Part shown: positions 1-5,802 of the stretch, piece by piece | How positions within the stretch are numbered: the first letter of the stretch is position 1 | Layout: every line of letters starts with the position of its first letter | From: Thermococci archaeon | Lineage (GTDB): Archaea > Methanobacteriota_B > Thermococci > Thermococcales > Thermococcaceae | Length of the DNA: 11,821 nt | Assembly: GCA_003663695.1 (NCBI GenBank) | Contig: QMUB01000007.1 | Location: forward strand, 1 to 11,821 | Reading direction: 5' to 3' | Notes under the pieces: model-generated | Databases searched by the model: none | Seen by the model: the letters and a program-made list of their open reading frames with translations, nothing else | What the model was told of the DNA's origin: nothing | Program-made: the position numbers and the translations under genes

Positions 1-152
1 AGAACACCCTGTTCTCTAATGGTATCCCTCATCTTCGATAACGGATATGCTGGAACGTCTGCAACGTTTATTAGGGCAATTACTGGGTATTCTTTGATGA
101 GTGTTGCAAGCTCTTCAACTTCTTTCTTTTTCCATTCGGCTACGTGGGCCAT
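1..152 (-). CDS. rpl10: Large ribosomal subunit protein L10 (archaeal P0), N-terminal part only
   Basis: This is the first 50 codons of the archaeal stalk-base protein L10/P0; the rest runs off the left edge. L10 anchors the L12 (P1) dimers to 23S rRNA next to L11 and helps recruit translational GTPases. The visible N-terminus begins [18 protein letters not shown] and continues through [22 protein letters not shown], the typical start of archaeal L10, where a basic helix is followed by the first strand of the rRNA-binding domain. The ATG lies 5 nt after the rpl1 stop codon. Its Shine-Dalgarno site (GAGAGGTGA) overlaps the last rpl1 codons and stop, which suggests translational coupling. It is part of the secE-spt5-rpl11-rpl1-rpl10 block, and rpl12 would be expected beyond the edge. 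Confidence 0.93.
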   Translation of the reverse strand, partial: MAHVAEWKKKEVEELATLIKEYPVIALINVADVPAYPLSKMRDTIREQGV

Positions 153-157
153 CTACA

Positions 158-808
158 TCACCTCTCCACCTTTACAGCGGGGCCCATGGTTGTTTTGACG
201 TACACTGATCTAACCTGGTGCTCTCCTCTCTCGAGCTTGTTGATCACTGCATTCAGCAGTGCCTCGGCATTTTCCGCTATTTTCTCGTCTTCCATGTTCT
301 CAATACCTATTGGAGCATGCAGAACCGGGTTGTTCTTCAGCTGAAGCCTGACAGTCTTTTTGAGTCTGTTAACTATGGGTTCCAAGTTTGTCATTGTTGG
401 TGGAACAACTTGGGGCATCTTGTTTCTGGGACCCAAGAACCTACCGAGATATCTACCAATCTTTGGCATCAATGGCGCTGCTGCTATGAAGAAGTCGTAC
501 TTCCTAGCTACCTTTCTGGCTTCCCTTGGGCTTTCCTTAAGCTTCTCCAATTCCTCACCACTAATCACGTCTAGCCCGAGCTTCTTAGCCGCCTCGGCAA
601 CGGCTCCATCAGCTATGACCGCGATATTAACTTCTTTACCTCTCCCGTGAGGCAGCAAAACCTCAAGCTTAAACCTGTTCTCAGGTTTTTTTAAATCAAT
701 ATCCTTGAGGTTCACTGCCATTTCGACGGTCTGTGTGAAGTTACGCGGCTTGGCCCGGGCTTTAGCCTCCTTCACCGCTTCCACGAATTTTTGCCTATCG
801 TAGGCCAT
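158..808 (-). CDS. rpl1: Large ribosomal subunit protein L1
   Basis: A 216-residue protein, the normal length for archaeal L1, which binds helices 76-78 of 23S rRNA and forms the mobile L1 stalk at the E site. The N-terminus ([38 protein letters not shown]) is the standard archaeal opening. [17 protein letters not shown] (about 51-67) and the [15 protein letters not shown] segment (about 117-131) match the family. The ATG at 806-808 has a good upstream Shine-Dalgarno site (GGGAGGT). In Methanococcus, L1 is known to repress translation of an L1-L10-L12 transcript. Here rpl1 and rpl10 are adjacent with coupled translation, and a candidate promoter lies just upstream, so the same control is possible. 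I did not find an operator I could defend. Confidence 0.97.
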   Translation of the reverse strand: MAYDRQKFVEAVKEAKARAKPRNFTQTVEMAVNLKDIDLKKPENRFKLEVLLPHGRGKEVNIAVIADGAVAEAAKKLGLDVISGEELEKLKESPREARKVARKYDFFIAAAPLMPKIGRYLGRFLGPRNKMPQVVPPTMTNLEPIVNRLKKTVRLQLKNNPVLHAPIGIENMEDEKIAENAEALLNAVINKLERGEHQVRSVYVKTTMGPAVKVER

Positions 809-888
809 TTCTTAGACCTCCCAAATTTTTTGTGATTTAAGCCATTAAAAATCAAAGTTTCGTAAAAAGAGGAGATTTTTAAACTTTT
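809..888 (-). promoter_or_regulatory. 80-bp rpl11-rpl1 spacer with candidate internal promoter
   Basis: On the minus strand the sequence directly after the rpl11 stop reads AGAAAAGTTTAAAAATC. This resembles an archaeal BRE (about 884-890) followed by a TATA box (TTTAAAAA, 876-883). A start about 26 nt downstream would fall near 853 and give a leader of about 45 nt before the rpl1 ATG. The spacer also holds two T5 runs on the transcribed sense (864-868 and 847-851), which could partly terminate readthrough from rpl11. The other gaps in this operon are only 5-31 nt, so this longer one stands out. That the promoter is active is inference. Confidence 0.45.
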
Positions 889-1380
889 CTATTGCTCCTC
901 CTTTGCAAATACCTCATCGTAGAGGCCTTCATCAATCTCTCTTTGAACCTGTTTCGCAGGCTTGCCGTCTATTGTAACACCCATGCTTAAAGCTGTTCCA
1001 ATGACCTCTTTGGTAGCCGCTTTCAGATCAGCAGCAAGCATCTGATCCATTTTTGTTTTTGCGATGGCTATTGCCTGTTCAATGCTCAAATCACCAACTA
1101 TGTTCGTCCTTGAAGCATCTGAACCTTTTGAAATCCCCAGCTCCTTCTTTATGAGCTGACTGACTGGTGGTTTACCCACCTCAATCTCAAACGTCTTTTT
1201 CTTTGGATCTGTGACTATGACTTTCACCGGCACCTGCATTCCTGCAAAGTCCTTTGTAGCTTCGTTGATTTTTTGGACTACCTGCATGACGTTTAATCCT
1301 AATGGACCGATTGCAGGTCCAAGTGGTGGACCAGGAGTAGCTTTACCTCCCTCAACTAACACTTCAACTATTTGTGCCAT
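889..1380 (-). CDS. rpl11: Large ribosomal subunit protein L11
   Basis: A 163-residue archaeal L11, which binds the GTPase-associated region of 23S rRNA together with L10 and contacts elongation factors. The N-terminal domain carries the glycine/proline-rich signature ([21 protein letters not shown], about residues 11-31). The C-terminal rRNA-binding domain includes the [18 protein letters not shown] stretch and a [24 protein letters not shown] helix. The ATG at 1378-1380 is preceded by GAGGTGAG inside the 15-nt gap after the spt5 stop. The length is normal and there are no breaks. Confidence 0.97.
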   Translation of the reverse strand: MAQIVEVLVEGGKATPGPPLGPAIGPLGLNVMQVVQKINEATKDFAGMQVPVKVIVTDPKKKTFEIEVGKPPVSQLIKKELGISKGSDASRTNIVGDLSIEQAIAIAKTKMDQMLAADLKAATKEVIGTALSMGVTIDGKPAKQVQREIDEGLYDEVFAKEEQ

Positions 1381-1395
1381 CTACCTCACCTCTGG

Positions 1396-1848
1396 CTATT
1401 GGTTTGAACGTTTGCTTATAAGTCTAACGTATTCACCTTTTACGGTGACGGGTATTGGGACTATTGCACCCACGAGCTCGACAACAATCTCATCCTTGGC
1501 CTCATCAACCCTAACAACTTTAGCTTTTTCGCCCTTAAACGGGCCCGCAATGAGCTCAACAATATCTCCCGGCTCGAAGCCGCTGACACTCGGCCTCTCC
1601 TCTAAGAAGTGCTCAATTTCACTAAAAGCAACTTCTCCGGGAAGAGTCCCTTTAGCATGCCTGATGCCCCTAATCGCCTCATCAACGGCACTCTTATTCT
1701 CAGCCTCAACAAATATATACCCTTTAACCTTGCTTGGAGCCAGTATTGCAAATATGGGAATGTTGTATGTCTTGGCCTTGCTATAAATCAAGCTGGCCGT
1801 ATTCTCCTCTTGACCTACCGTGACCCTTACTGCAAATATCTTGCCCAT
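1396..1848 (-). CDS. spt5: Transcription elongation factor Spt5 (archaeal NusG)
   Basis: A 150-residue Spt5, the archaeal homologue of NusG, which with Spt4 clamps RNA polymerase to keep it processive and may link it to the ribosome. The NGN domain spans about residues 1-82 ([17 protein letters not shown]..., with VKGYIFVEA and [11 protein letters not shown] typical). The KOW domain spans about 91-146 ([21 protein letters not shown]). The open frame extends to 1896, but I start at the ATG at 1846-1848. That gives the family N-terminus, has GGGTGGTTGA just upstream, and leaves a 19-nt gap to secE, whereas the longer version would overlap the secE end. The secE-spt5-rpl11 order is widely conserved in bacteria and archaea. 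Confidence 0.96.
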   Translation of the reverse strand: MGKIFAVRVTVGQEENTASLIYSKAKTYNIPIFAILAPSKVKGYIFVEAENKSAVDEAIRGIRHAKGTLPGEVAFSEIEHFLEERPSVSGFEPGDIVELIAGPFKGEKAKVVRVDEAKDEIVVELVGAIVPIPVTVKGEYVRLISKRSNQ

Positions 1849-1867
1849 TTCAACCACCCAAATGTGT

Positions 1868-2062
1868 TTAACTGCCGCCTGATACCAGAGTTCCAATAAT
1901 TCTGATTATCATCCCAATGGCACCAATTAGGATCATTCCAAGGCCTGTAATCTTTGCGGCCATACTAAACTCCTTGGTGCTCGGTTTTTTTGTAACCAGC
2001 AAAACCCTCTTGGACTCCGTTATGAAGTTTTTAAGTTTTTCCATGAAGCTCTTCTCTGCCAT
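1868..2062 (-). CDS. secE: Preprotein translocase subunit SecE (Sec61 gamma)
   Basis: A 64-residue archaeal SecE, the small tail-anchored-like subunit that braces the SecY channel. It has an amphipathic basic N-terminal half ([25 protein letters not shown]) followed by one membrane segment (about residues 36-60, [23 protein letters not shown]), exactly the expected plan. Two starts are possible: GTG at 2063-2065 and ATG at 2060-2062. I prefer the ATG because the GGAGGG Shine-Dalgarno site is better spaced to it (about 8 nt). The gap to the ftsZ stop is 31 nt and shows no promoter, so it is probably co-transcribed with ftsZ. Confidence 0.95.
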   Translation of the reverse strand: MAEKSFMEKLKNFITESKRVLLVTKKPSTKEFSMAAKITGLGMILIGAIGMIIRIIGTLVSGGS

Positions 2063-2093
2063 CACTCAACCCTCCAAAAATTGTGAAAGAAGA

Positions 2094-3224
2094 TCAAAGC
2101 TCTTCTATGTCGAGCCTGACTATTTTCCTTTCTCCTTCCTCTTCGAATGTCAGGGGTCTTTCTTCCGTAACGGCATAGGGTGAGTTCACACCACTCACCA
2201 CAATCATAACCCTAATCGTTTTGCTAAGCTCGGGATCAAGCTGGATTCCCCAGATCATCTGCGCCTCCGGGTCAAGTTTACTCGTGACCTGCTCTATTAT
2301 CTGCTGGGCTTCCTCAAGCTTAACATCGCTACCGCTTATGCTTATTAACGCGCCCTTTGCACCGCTTATATCCACATCCAGCAGCGGGCTGTTGAGGGCT
2401 TGTATCGCTGCTTCCTGAGCTCTCTTCTCACTATCACTTTCACCAATGCCTATCATGGCAATTCCGCCGTCTTTCATCACCGCTCTGACGTCCGCAAAGT
2501 CGAGGTTAACCAGCCCTGGCTTTGTTATGAGCTCTGTAATTCCCTTAACGGAGTGCACGAGTATCTCATCCGCAACTTTGAATGCCATGTGTATTGGCAG
2601 GTTAGGAGCAACTTCCATCAGCTTATCATTTGGAATTACAATTACGGTGTCGCTGTTCTTCCTCAATCTCTCAAGGCCATATTCAGCGTTTTTAATTCTT
2701 CTAATGCCCTCTACGGTAAAGGGGAGTGTTACGACAGAAACCGTTAATGCACCCATCTTTTTGGCGAGCTCAGCCACTACGGGAGCAGCACCGGTTCCCG
2801 TTCCTCCCCCCAATCCACAGGTTATGAAGACCATGTCGGCTCCTTCTAATGCATCTCTAATATCTCTCTCGCTTTCCTTTGCAGCTTCTTCACCGATTTT
2901 TGGATTGTTTCCAGCTCCCAACCCTTTGGTGATTTCCTTGCCTATTAAGATCTTCCTATGAGCTCTAATTTTAAGCAGATCCTGAGCATCGGTGTTAACA
3001 CCAATAATCTTGGCACCCTCAACTCCCACTTCCATCATCCTATTTATAGTATTACAACCAGCACCACCAACGCCGACAACGTATATTTTTGCCTGTGTTT
3101 GTTCCAAAATTTTTCTAAGCTCCTCATCAATATCGGAACCGGGAATTTGTGTGCTAACTGTAGCTTCGACTTTGTTAACCTCTTCCGAGGTTCTTTCGAT
3201 TACGCCTTCAACCAACTTCAACAT
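2094..3224 (-). CDS. ftsZ: Cell division GTPase FtsZ (FtsZ1 type)
   Basis: A 376-residue tubulin-fold GTPase that polymerises at mid-cell to drive division. The GTP-binding loops are intact: GVGGAGCN (about 51-58), NTDAQ (about 77-81) and the tubulin signature GGGTGTG (139-145). The T7 synergy loop NLDFADV (240-246) supplies the catalytic aspartates for the neighbouring subunit. The N-terminal extension ([25 protein letters not shown]...) and the overall sequence resemble FtsZ1 of Pyrococcus and Thermococcus as I recall it. The frame extends upstream to 3284, but that extension would begin inside the TATA region. The ATG at 3222-3224 has a strong Shine-Dalgarno site (GGAGGGTGA) at proper spacing, so I use it. 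It heads the secE-spt5-rpl11-rpl1-rpl10 block. Confidence 0.97.
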   Translation of the reverse strand: MLKLVEGVIERTSEEVNKVEATVSTQIPGSDIDEELRKILEQTQAKIYVVGVGGAGCNTINRMMEVGVEGAKIIGVNTDAQDLLKIRAHRKILIGKEITKGLGAGNNPKIGEEAAKESERDIRDALEGADMVFITCGLGGGTGTGAAPVVAELAKKMGALTVSVVTLPFTVEGIRRIKNAEYGLERLRKNSDTVIVIPNDKLMEVAPNLPIHMAFKVADEILVHSVKGITELITKPGLVNLDFADVRAVMKDGGIAMIGIGESDSEKRAQEAAIQALNSPLLDVDISGAKGALISISGSDVKLEEAQQIIEQVTSKLDPEAQMIWGIQLDPELSKTIRVMIVVSGVNSPYAVTEERPLTFEEEGERKIVRLDIEEL

Positions 3225-3261
3225 CTTTTTCACCCTCCACGGGAAATCATAATTTAAAATC

Positions 3262-3297
3262 TGGTAAATTTTGTTGCAAAGCAATATATAAACTTAG
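3262..3297 (-). promoter_or_regulatory. Promoter of ftsZ-secE-spt5-ribosomal protein operon
   Basis: On the minus strand the sequence reads TAGCTAAGTTTATATATTGC. The TATA box TTTATATA at 3285-3292 is a near-ideal archaeal element, preceded by a purine-containing BRE-like stretch that abuts the dtdA stop codon. Transcription would begin about 26 nt downstream of the box centre, near 3262, giving a leader of about 38 nt with GGAGGGTGA ahead of the ATG at 3224. This is the best-looking promoter of the left half of the window. Confidence 0.8.
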
Positions 3298-4116
3298 CTA
3301 ATCCTTAATAAATTCTATGCCCCTCTCTTCAGCAAGTGCCCTTGCCATCTGACGAGTTTCTCCCCTGCTTCCCTTCCAATCCACATGAATCGCCTCGACT
3401 CTTCCGTTTGTTCTCTCTAATGCCTTTAAAAGCATTTCCTTGGGTAATGGGTGAACATATTTCGGTGCTATGTGTGCAAATGCAAGCTCGCCTTCAAGTG
3501 CTCTTCTCGTCTGTTTCGGTGCATAGTGTCCACCGCCAATGCCAAGAGCAATTTTGTTTTTAGTCTTTTTATAGTTATCTAACACATAAATTATCGTTTC
3601 CGCCACAATCTCACCTGCTCTATCATTTATCCACTCCTCTTTGCTCGAACCTATCTCGATGAAGAGAGATGGTACATCGAGCTCGCTCGGACCATGATGG
3701 GTAGCCTCATAACAAACCAACCACTCCATATCATTCAGTTCATTTAACTTAAGGAGCGCAAGCTTCATGGCATTTGGTTCCGCAATTGCCAGACTCCCAT
3801 CTCTTCCTCCATACATTGCCTCTCTCCAGTTTCCGGTTATATGGGTTGTTAACGCAGGAAGTTTCTGTTTGCTGGAATGCCTTGAGGCAAAGATTATTAT
3901 CTCTGGCTTAAATCCGAGCTGCTTCTCAATTTCGTGATCCAGATTATCGTAATATATCATCTCATCGTTGGTCGTCAGAATTATGGTTTTCGCGTTTTGA
4001 TAGACCGGATTCCCATCAAAAAGCTCATCGCTCTCTTTAAACCCAAAATTCTCTATAAGCTTTCTCTTAATATTCATGGACGCGAGATCCACTTTGGTCG
4101 TCATTATCACGTTCAT
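3298..4116 (-). CDS. dtdA: D-aminoacyl-tRNA deacylase (DtdA/DTD2 type)
   Basis: A 272-residue enzyme of the archaeal/plant D-aminoacyl-tRNA deacylase family, which hydrolyses D-amino acids wrongly attached to tRNA and frees the tRNA. Family motifs are present: SRHSS (78-82), THHGP (139-143), [18 protein letters not shown] (about 152-169), [12 protein letters not shown] (about 192-203) and [10 protein letters not shown] (about 246-255). The conserved histidines and lysines of the zinc-dependent active region appear intact. The frame starts at 4146, but the ATG at 4114-4116 matches the family N-terminus ([15 protein letters not shown]) and follows GGGGGTTGA. The gene ends 73 nt upstream of the ftsZ start, and the ftsZ promoter occupies that gap. 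Confidence 0.95.
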   Translation of the reverse strand: MNVIMTTKVDLASMNIKRKLIENFGFKESDELFDGNPVYQNAKTIILTTNDEMIYYDNLDHEIEKQLGFKPEIIIFASRHSSKQKLPALTTHITGNWREAMYGGRDGSLAIAEPNAMKLALLKLNELNDMEWLVCYEATHHGPSELDVPSLFIEIGSSKEEWINDRAGEIVAETIIYVLDNYKKTKNKIALGIGGGHYAPKQTRRALEGELAFAHIAPKYVHPLPKEMLLKALERTNGRVEAIHVDWKGSRGETRQMARALAEERGIEFIKD

Positions 4117-4139
4117 TTTCAACCCCCACATTGAAGTAG

Positions 4140-4170
4140 GAAGCATAATAAAAAGGTTTGCCTCATAAAT
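4140..4170 (-). promoter_or_regulatory. Candidate dtdA promoter
   Basis: On the minus strand, TTTATGAG at 4163-4170 could be the TATA box, with a start near 4140 and a leader of about 24 nt that contains the GGGGGTTGA ribosome binding site. A second candidate box, TTTTTATTAT (about 4145-4154), would give a very short leader. The palindrome at 4173-4184 lies directly on the upstream (BRE) side of the first box. Neither box is strong, so the assignment is tentative. Confidence 0.4.
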
Positions 4171-4187
4171 TTACAGTATACTGTCAA
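4170..4187. promoter_or_regulatory. Palindrome ACAGTATACTGT, candidate operator (site 1)
   Basis: There is a perfect 12-bp palindrome ACAGTATACTGT at 4173-4184. Past one mismatch it extends to an 18-bp near-palindrome TTTACAGTATACTGTCAA. It sits in the divergent dtdA/TRAP intergenic region, next to the candidate dtdA TATA box. A dimeric helix-turn-helix regulator site is the simplest reading. No regulator gene is present in the window. Confidence 0.45.
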
Positions 4188-4257
4188 CAATCACGAATAT
4201 TTTTCGAAAATTCTAAAAATTTTGCATTTTCATATCGAAATCATAACATTTATTTGC

Positions 4258-4273
4258 TTGTAAAACTTTACAA
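4258..4273. promoter_or_regulatory. Palindrome TTGTAAA-AC-TTTACAA, candidate operator (site 2)
   Basis: Two perfect 7-bp arms, TTGTAAA and TTTACAA, are separated by 2 bp. The site lies immediately upstream of the BRE/TATA of the TRAP operon (TATA about 4280-4288), where an activator, or a repressor blocking TFB, would bind. It shares the TTTACA/TGTAAA hexamer with site 1 but in the opposite arrangement (converging rather than diverging half-sites). A further partial copy, CGTAAA, is at 4275-4280. Confidence 0.5.
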
Positions 4274-4311
4274 CCGTAAAATATATAACGGAGTGGGGGA
4301 TTAAAATATAA
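4274..4311 (+). promoter_or_regulatory. Promoter of the TRAP transporter operon
   Basis: CCGTAAAATATATAACG at 4274-4290 contains a BRE-like element followed by an A/T TATA box (about 4280-4288). Initiation about 26 nt downstream falls near 4311 and gives a leader of about 40 nt that carries GTGAGGGG before the ATG at 4351. A second A/T stretch, TTAAAATATAAC at 4301-4312, is too close to the ATG to leave room for that ribosome binding site and is less likely. Confidence 0.6.
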
Positions 4312-4350
4312 CATAGATAAAATCAAGAACTATTGTGAGGGGAACGAGAA

Positions 4351-5349
4351 ATGAAGTGGAAAATTTTGGGAATAATATTTGTTTTGGCCCTTGGTTTAGT
4401 TGTTTCGGGCTGCACACAGCAGGGAGGAACAACAACCAGCTCCGTTGAAAAGACGAAAATTACAATATACACCGGTGGTACAAGCGGTGTATATTTCCCG
4501 CTTGGTTCCAAGTATGCAGAACTTCTAACAAAGTATGGCACGGTTGTAAGTGCTGAAGCTGTCACAAGCGGTGCAAGTGTTGCAAATGCAAAGGCAATTG
4601 GCGATGGGAACGCCCAAGCCGCTATTCTCCAGAACGACGTTGCATACTATGCCTATAATGGGCTATACATGTTCCAAGGCACAGCCATAAAGAAATTAAA
4701 GGGTGTTGCTGCTTTATACCCCGAAACAGTGCAATTTGTAGTTAGAGCGGACAGTGATATTAAGAGTTTAGAAGACTTGAAAGGTAAGAAAGTTGCTATC
4801 GGTGCTCCGGGAAGCGGTACAGCCGTTGCAGCCGAGCAGGTTCTTAGAGCGGCTGGCGTCTGGGACAGCATCGAGAAGGTTAACCAGAAGTTTAGTGAAG
4901 CAGCCCAAAGCTTAAAGCTTGGCCAAGTTGATGCAGCTGTTCTAGTTGCAGGAATTCCCACTCCTGCCGTTAATCAAATAGCAGTTCAAACACCCGTTAG
5001 AGTCTTGCCAATCCCGGATGAGACCCTAAACAAACTCAAAGACGAAGGATACATATTCTACGTTAGACAGATTGTTCCAAAGGGAACATACAATGGTGTT
5101 GAGGAAGATACACCAACAGTCGCGGTTAAAGCCATGCTTGCCGTGAGTGCTGATTTACCGGATGATGTCGTCTATGAAATGACTAAAATACTTTACGAGC
5201 ATGTGGAAGATCTGAGAGCTGTCCATCAGAAAGCCAAATTGATAAGCCTTGACACAGCGCTGGATGGTATGAGCATACCACTCCACCCGGGAGCCATCAA
5301 GTATTACGAGGAGAAAGGATTGAGCATACCAAGTGAAATTAAAGGGTGA
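4351..5349 (+). CDS. TRAP transporter substrate-binding lipoprotein, TAXI family
   Basis: A 332-residue extracytoplasmic receptor of a TRAP (tripartite ATP-independent periplasmic) transporter, TAXI subfamily, which captures a substrate outside the membrane and delivers it to the permease. The N-terminus is a lipoprotein signal: basic MKWK, a hydrophobic core, then the lipobox VSGC with the lipidated cysteine at 21, followed by a Gln/Gly/Thr/Ser linker. The mature domain begins KITIYTGGTSGVYFPLGSKYAELL (about 36-59), the family hallmark. Further matches are ALYPETVQFVVRADSDIKSLEDLKGKKVAIGAPGSGT (about 123-159) and the HPGAIKYYEEKGL C-terminus. The start has GAGGGG 8 nt upstream. The next gene begins at or just after its stop. 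The ligand cannot be read from sequence; TAXI receptors studied elsewhere bind small organic acids or amino acids such as glutamate. Confidence 0.93.
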   Translation: MKWKILGIIFVLALGLVVSGCTQQGGTTTSSVEKTKITIYTGGTSGVYFPLGSKYAELLTKYGTVVSAEAVTSGASVANAKAIGDGNAQAAILQNDVAYYAYNGLYMFQGTAIKKLKGVAALYPETVQFVVRADSDIKSLEDLKGKKVAIGAPGSGTAVAAEQVLRAAGVWDSIEKVNQKFSEAAQSLKLGQVDAAVLVAGIPTPAVNQIAVQTPVRVLPIPDETLNKLKDEGYIFYVRQIVPKGTYNGVEEDTPTVAVKAMLAVSADLPDDVVYEMTKILYEHVEDLRAVHQKAKLISLDTALDGMSIPLHPGAIKYYEEKGLSIPSEIKG

Positions 5350-5354
5350 ATTTC

Positions 5355-5801
5355 TTGAACAAACTTTTTTATTTTTTTATTCTAGCAGTTCTTCTCGTGG
5401 TATTTTTTCCGGTTAATGTCCTCATTGTTAGTGATGGGAATTCATCTCATGATTACATTTTGGGGGAAAAGAACGTCACGATTTTCTATATACACAGTGT
5501 TGAAAGGAGCGAGATATATGAAGGCTTAAAAATCAACAGAACAGGAATTTATGCCACTGAAATGAGATGGAAGGACTTTGGTGCAGGATTGCCCGAAGAT
5601 ATCCAATACATGGAAAACGGCTACTACGTGAAGGAAATCAACATATACCTGGGAAAAAGCCTGGAACTCTGGTTTATCCCCCTAAACAAGGCCCAAATAA
5701 GTGTTGATGGTTCTCTTATCTTTGCTCCAAAAACGGAAACGCTTATGAAATTCGAGGTGAAGAGATGTTTATTAGTACAAGCTATGGTAGGGAGGTGCTG
5801 A
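5355..5801 (+). CDS. DUF1850 domain protein, membrane-anchored, TRAP-associated
   Basis: A 148-residue protein with an N-terminal hydrophobic segment (about residues 4-25), either an uncleaved anchor or a signal peptide, followed by an extracytoplasmic domain. The motifs IHSVERSEIYE (46-56) and DFGAGLPE (74-81) match DUF1850, a family of unknown function commonly encoded beside TAXI-type TRAP permeases. It lies between receptor and permease, which supports an accessory role. The start is uncertain: a GTG at 5346 overlaps the receptor stop, but the only good Shine-Dalgarno site (AAAGGGTGA, 5341-5349) covers that GTG and is well placed for the in-frame TTG at 5355, which I prefer. The C-terminal end (VQAMVGRC) overlaps the ribosome binding site of the permease gene, so it may be shaped by that signal. 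Confidence 0.82.
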   Translation: MNKLFYFFILAVLLVVFFPVNVLIVSDGNSSHDYILGEKNVTIFYIHSVERSEIYEGLKINRTGIYATEMRWKDFGAGLPEDIQYMENGYYVKEINIYLGKSLELWFIPLNKAQISVDGSLIFAPKTETLMKFEVKRCLLVQAMVGRC

Positions 5802-5802
5802 G

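Noticed and set aside
740..808. Possible L1-binding operator in the first codons of rpl1 (a GGCTAAAGCC-type stem)
   Set aside because: The stem is weak and I could not match it to the helix 76-78 binding site of L1. Only covariation across species could support it.
1211..1786. 191-codon plus-strand open frame across rpl11 and spt5
   Set aside because: Composition is Ser/Thr/Pro-rich, typical of an antisense shadow, and both genes beneath it are unmistakable.
1849..1896. 16-codon N-terminal extension of Spt5
   Set aside because: It would overlap the secE 3' end and has no counterpart in the family, while the internal ATG has a better ribosome binding site.
2446..2961. 171-codon plus-strand open frame inside ftsZ
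   Set aside because: Antisense shadow of a conserved coding region, with no ribosome binding site or family resemblance seen.
3225..3284. 20-codon N-terminal extension of FtsZ
   Set aside because: It starts next to the TATA box, upstream of the likely transcription start, and so could not be in the mRNA.
4201..4210. Palindrome TTTTCGAAAA in the dtdA/TRAP spacer
   Set aside because: Short and A/T-dominated, expected by chance in such sequence. It does not share the TTTACA hexamer of the two better sites and sits at no promoter element.
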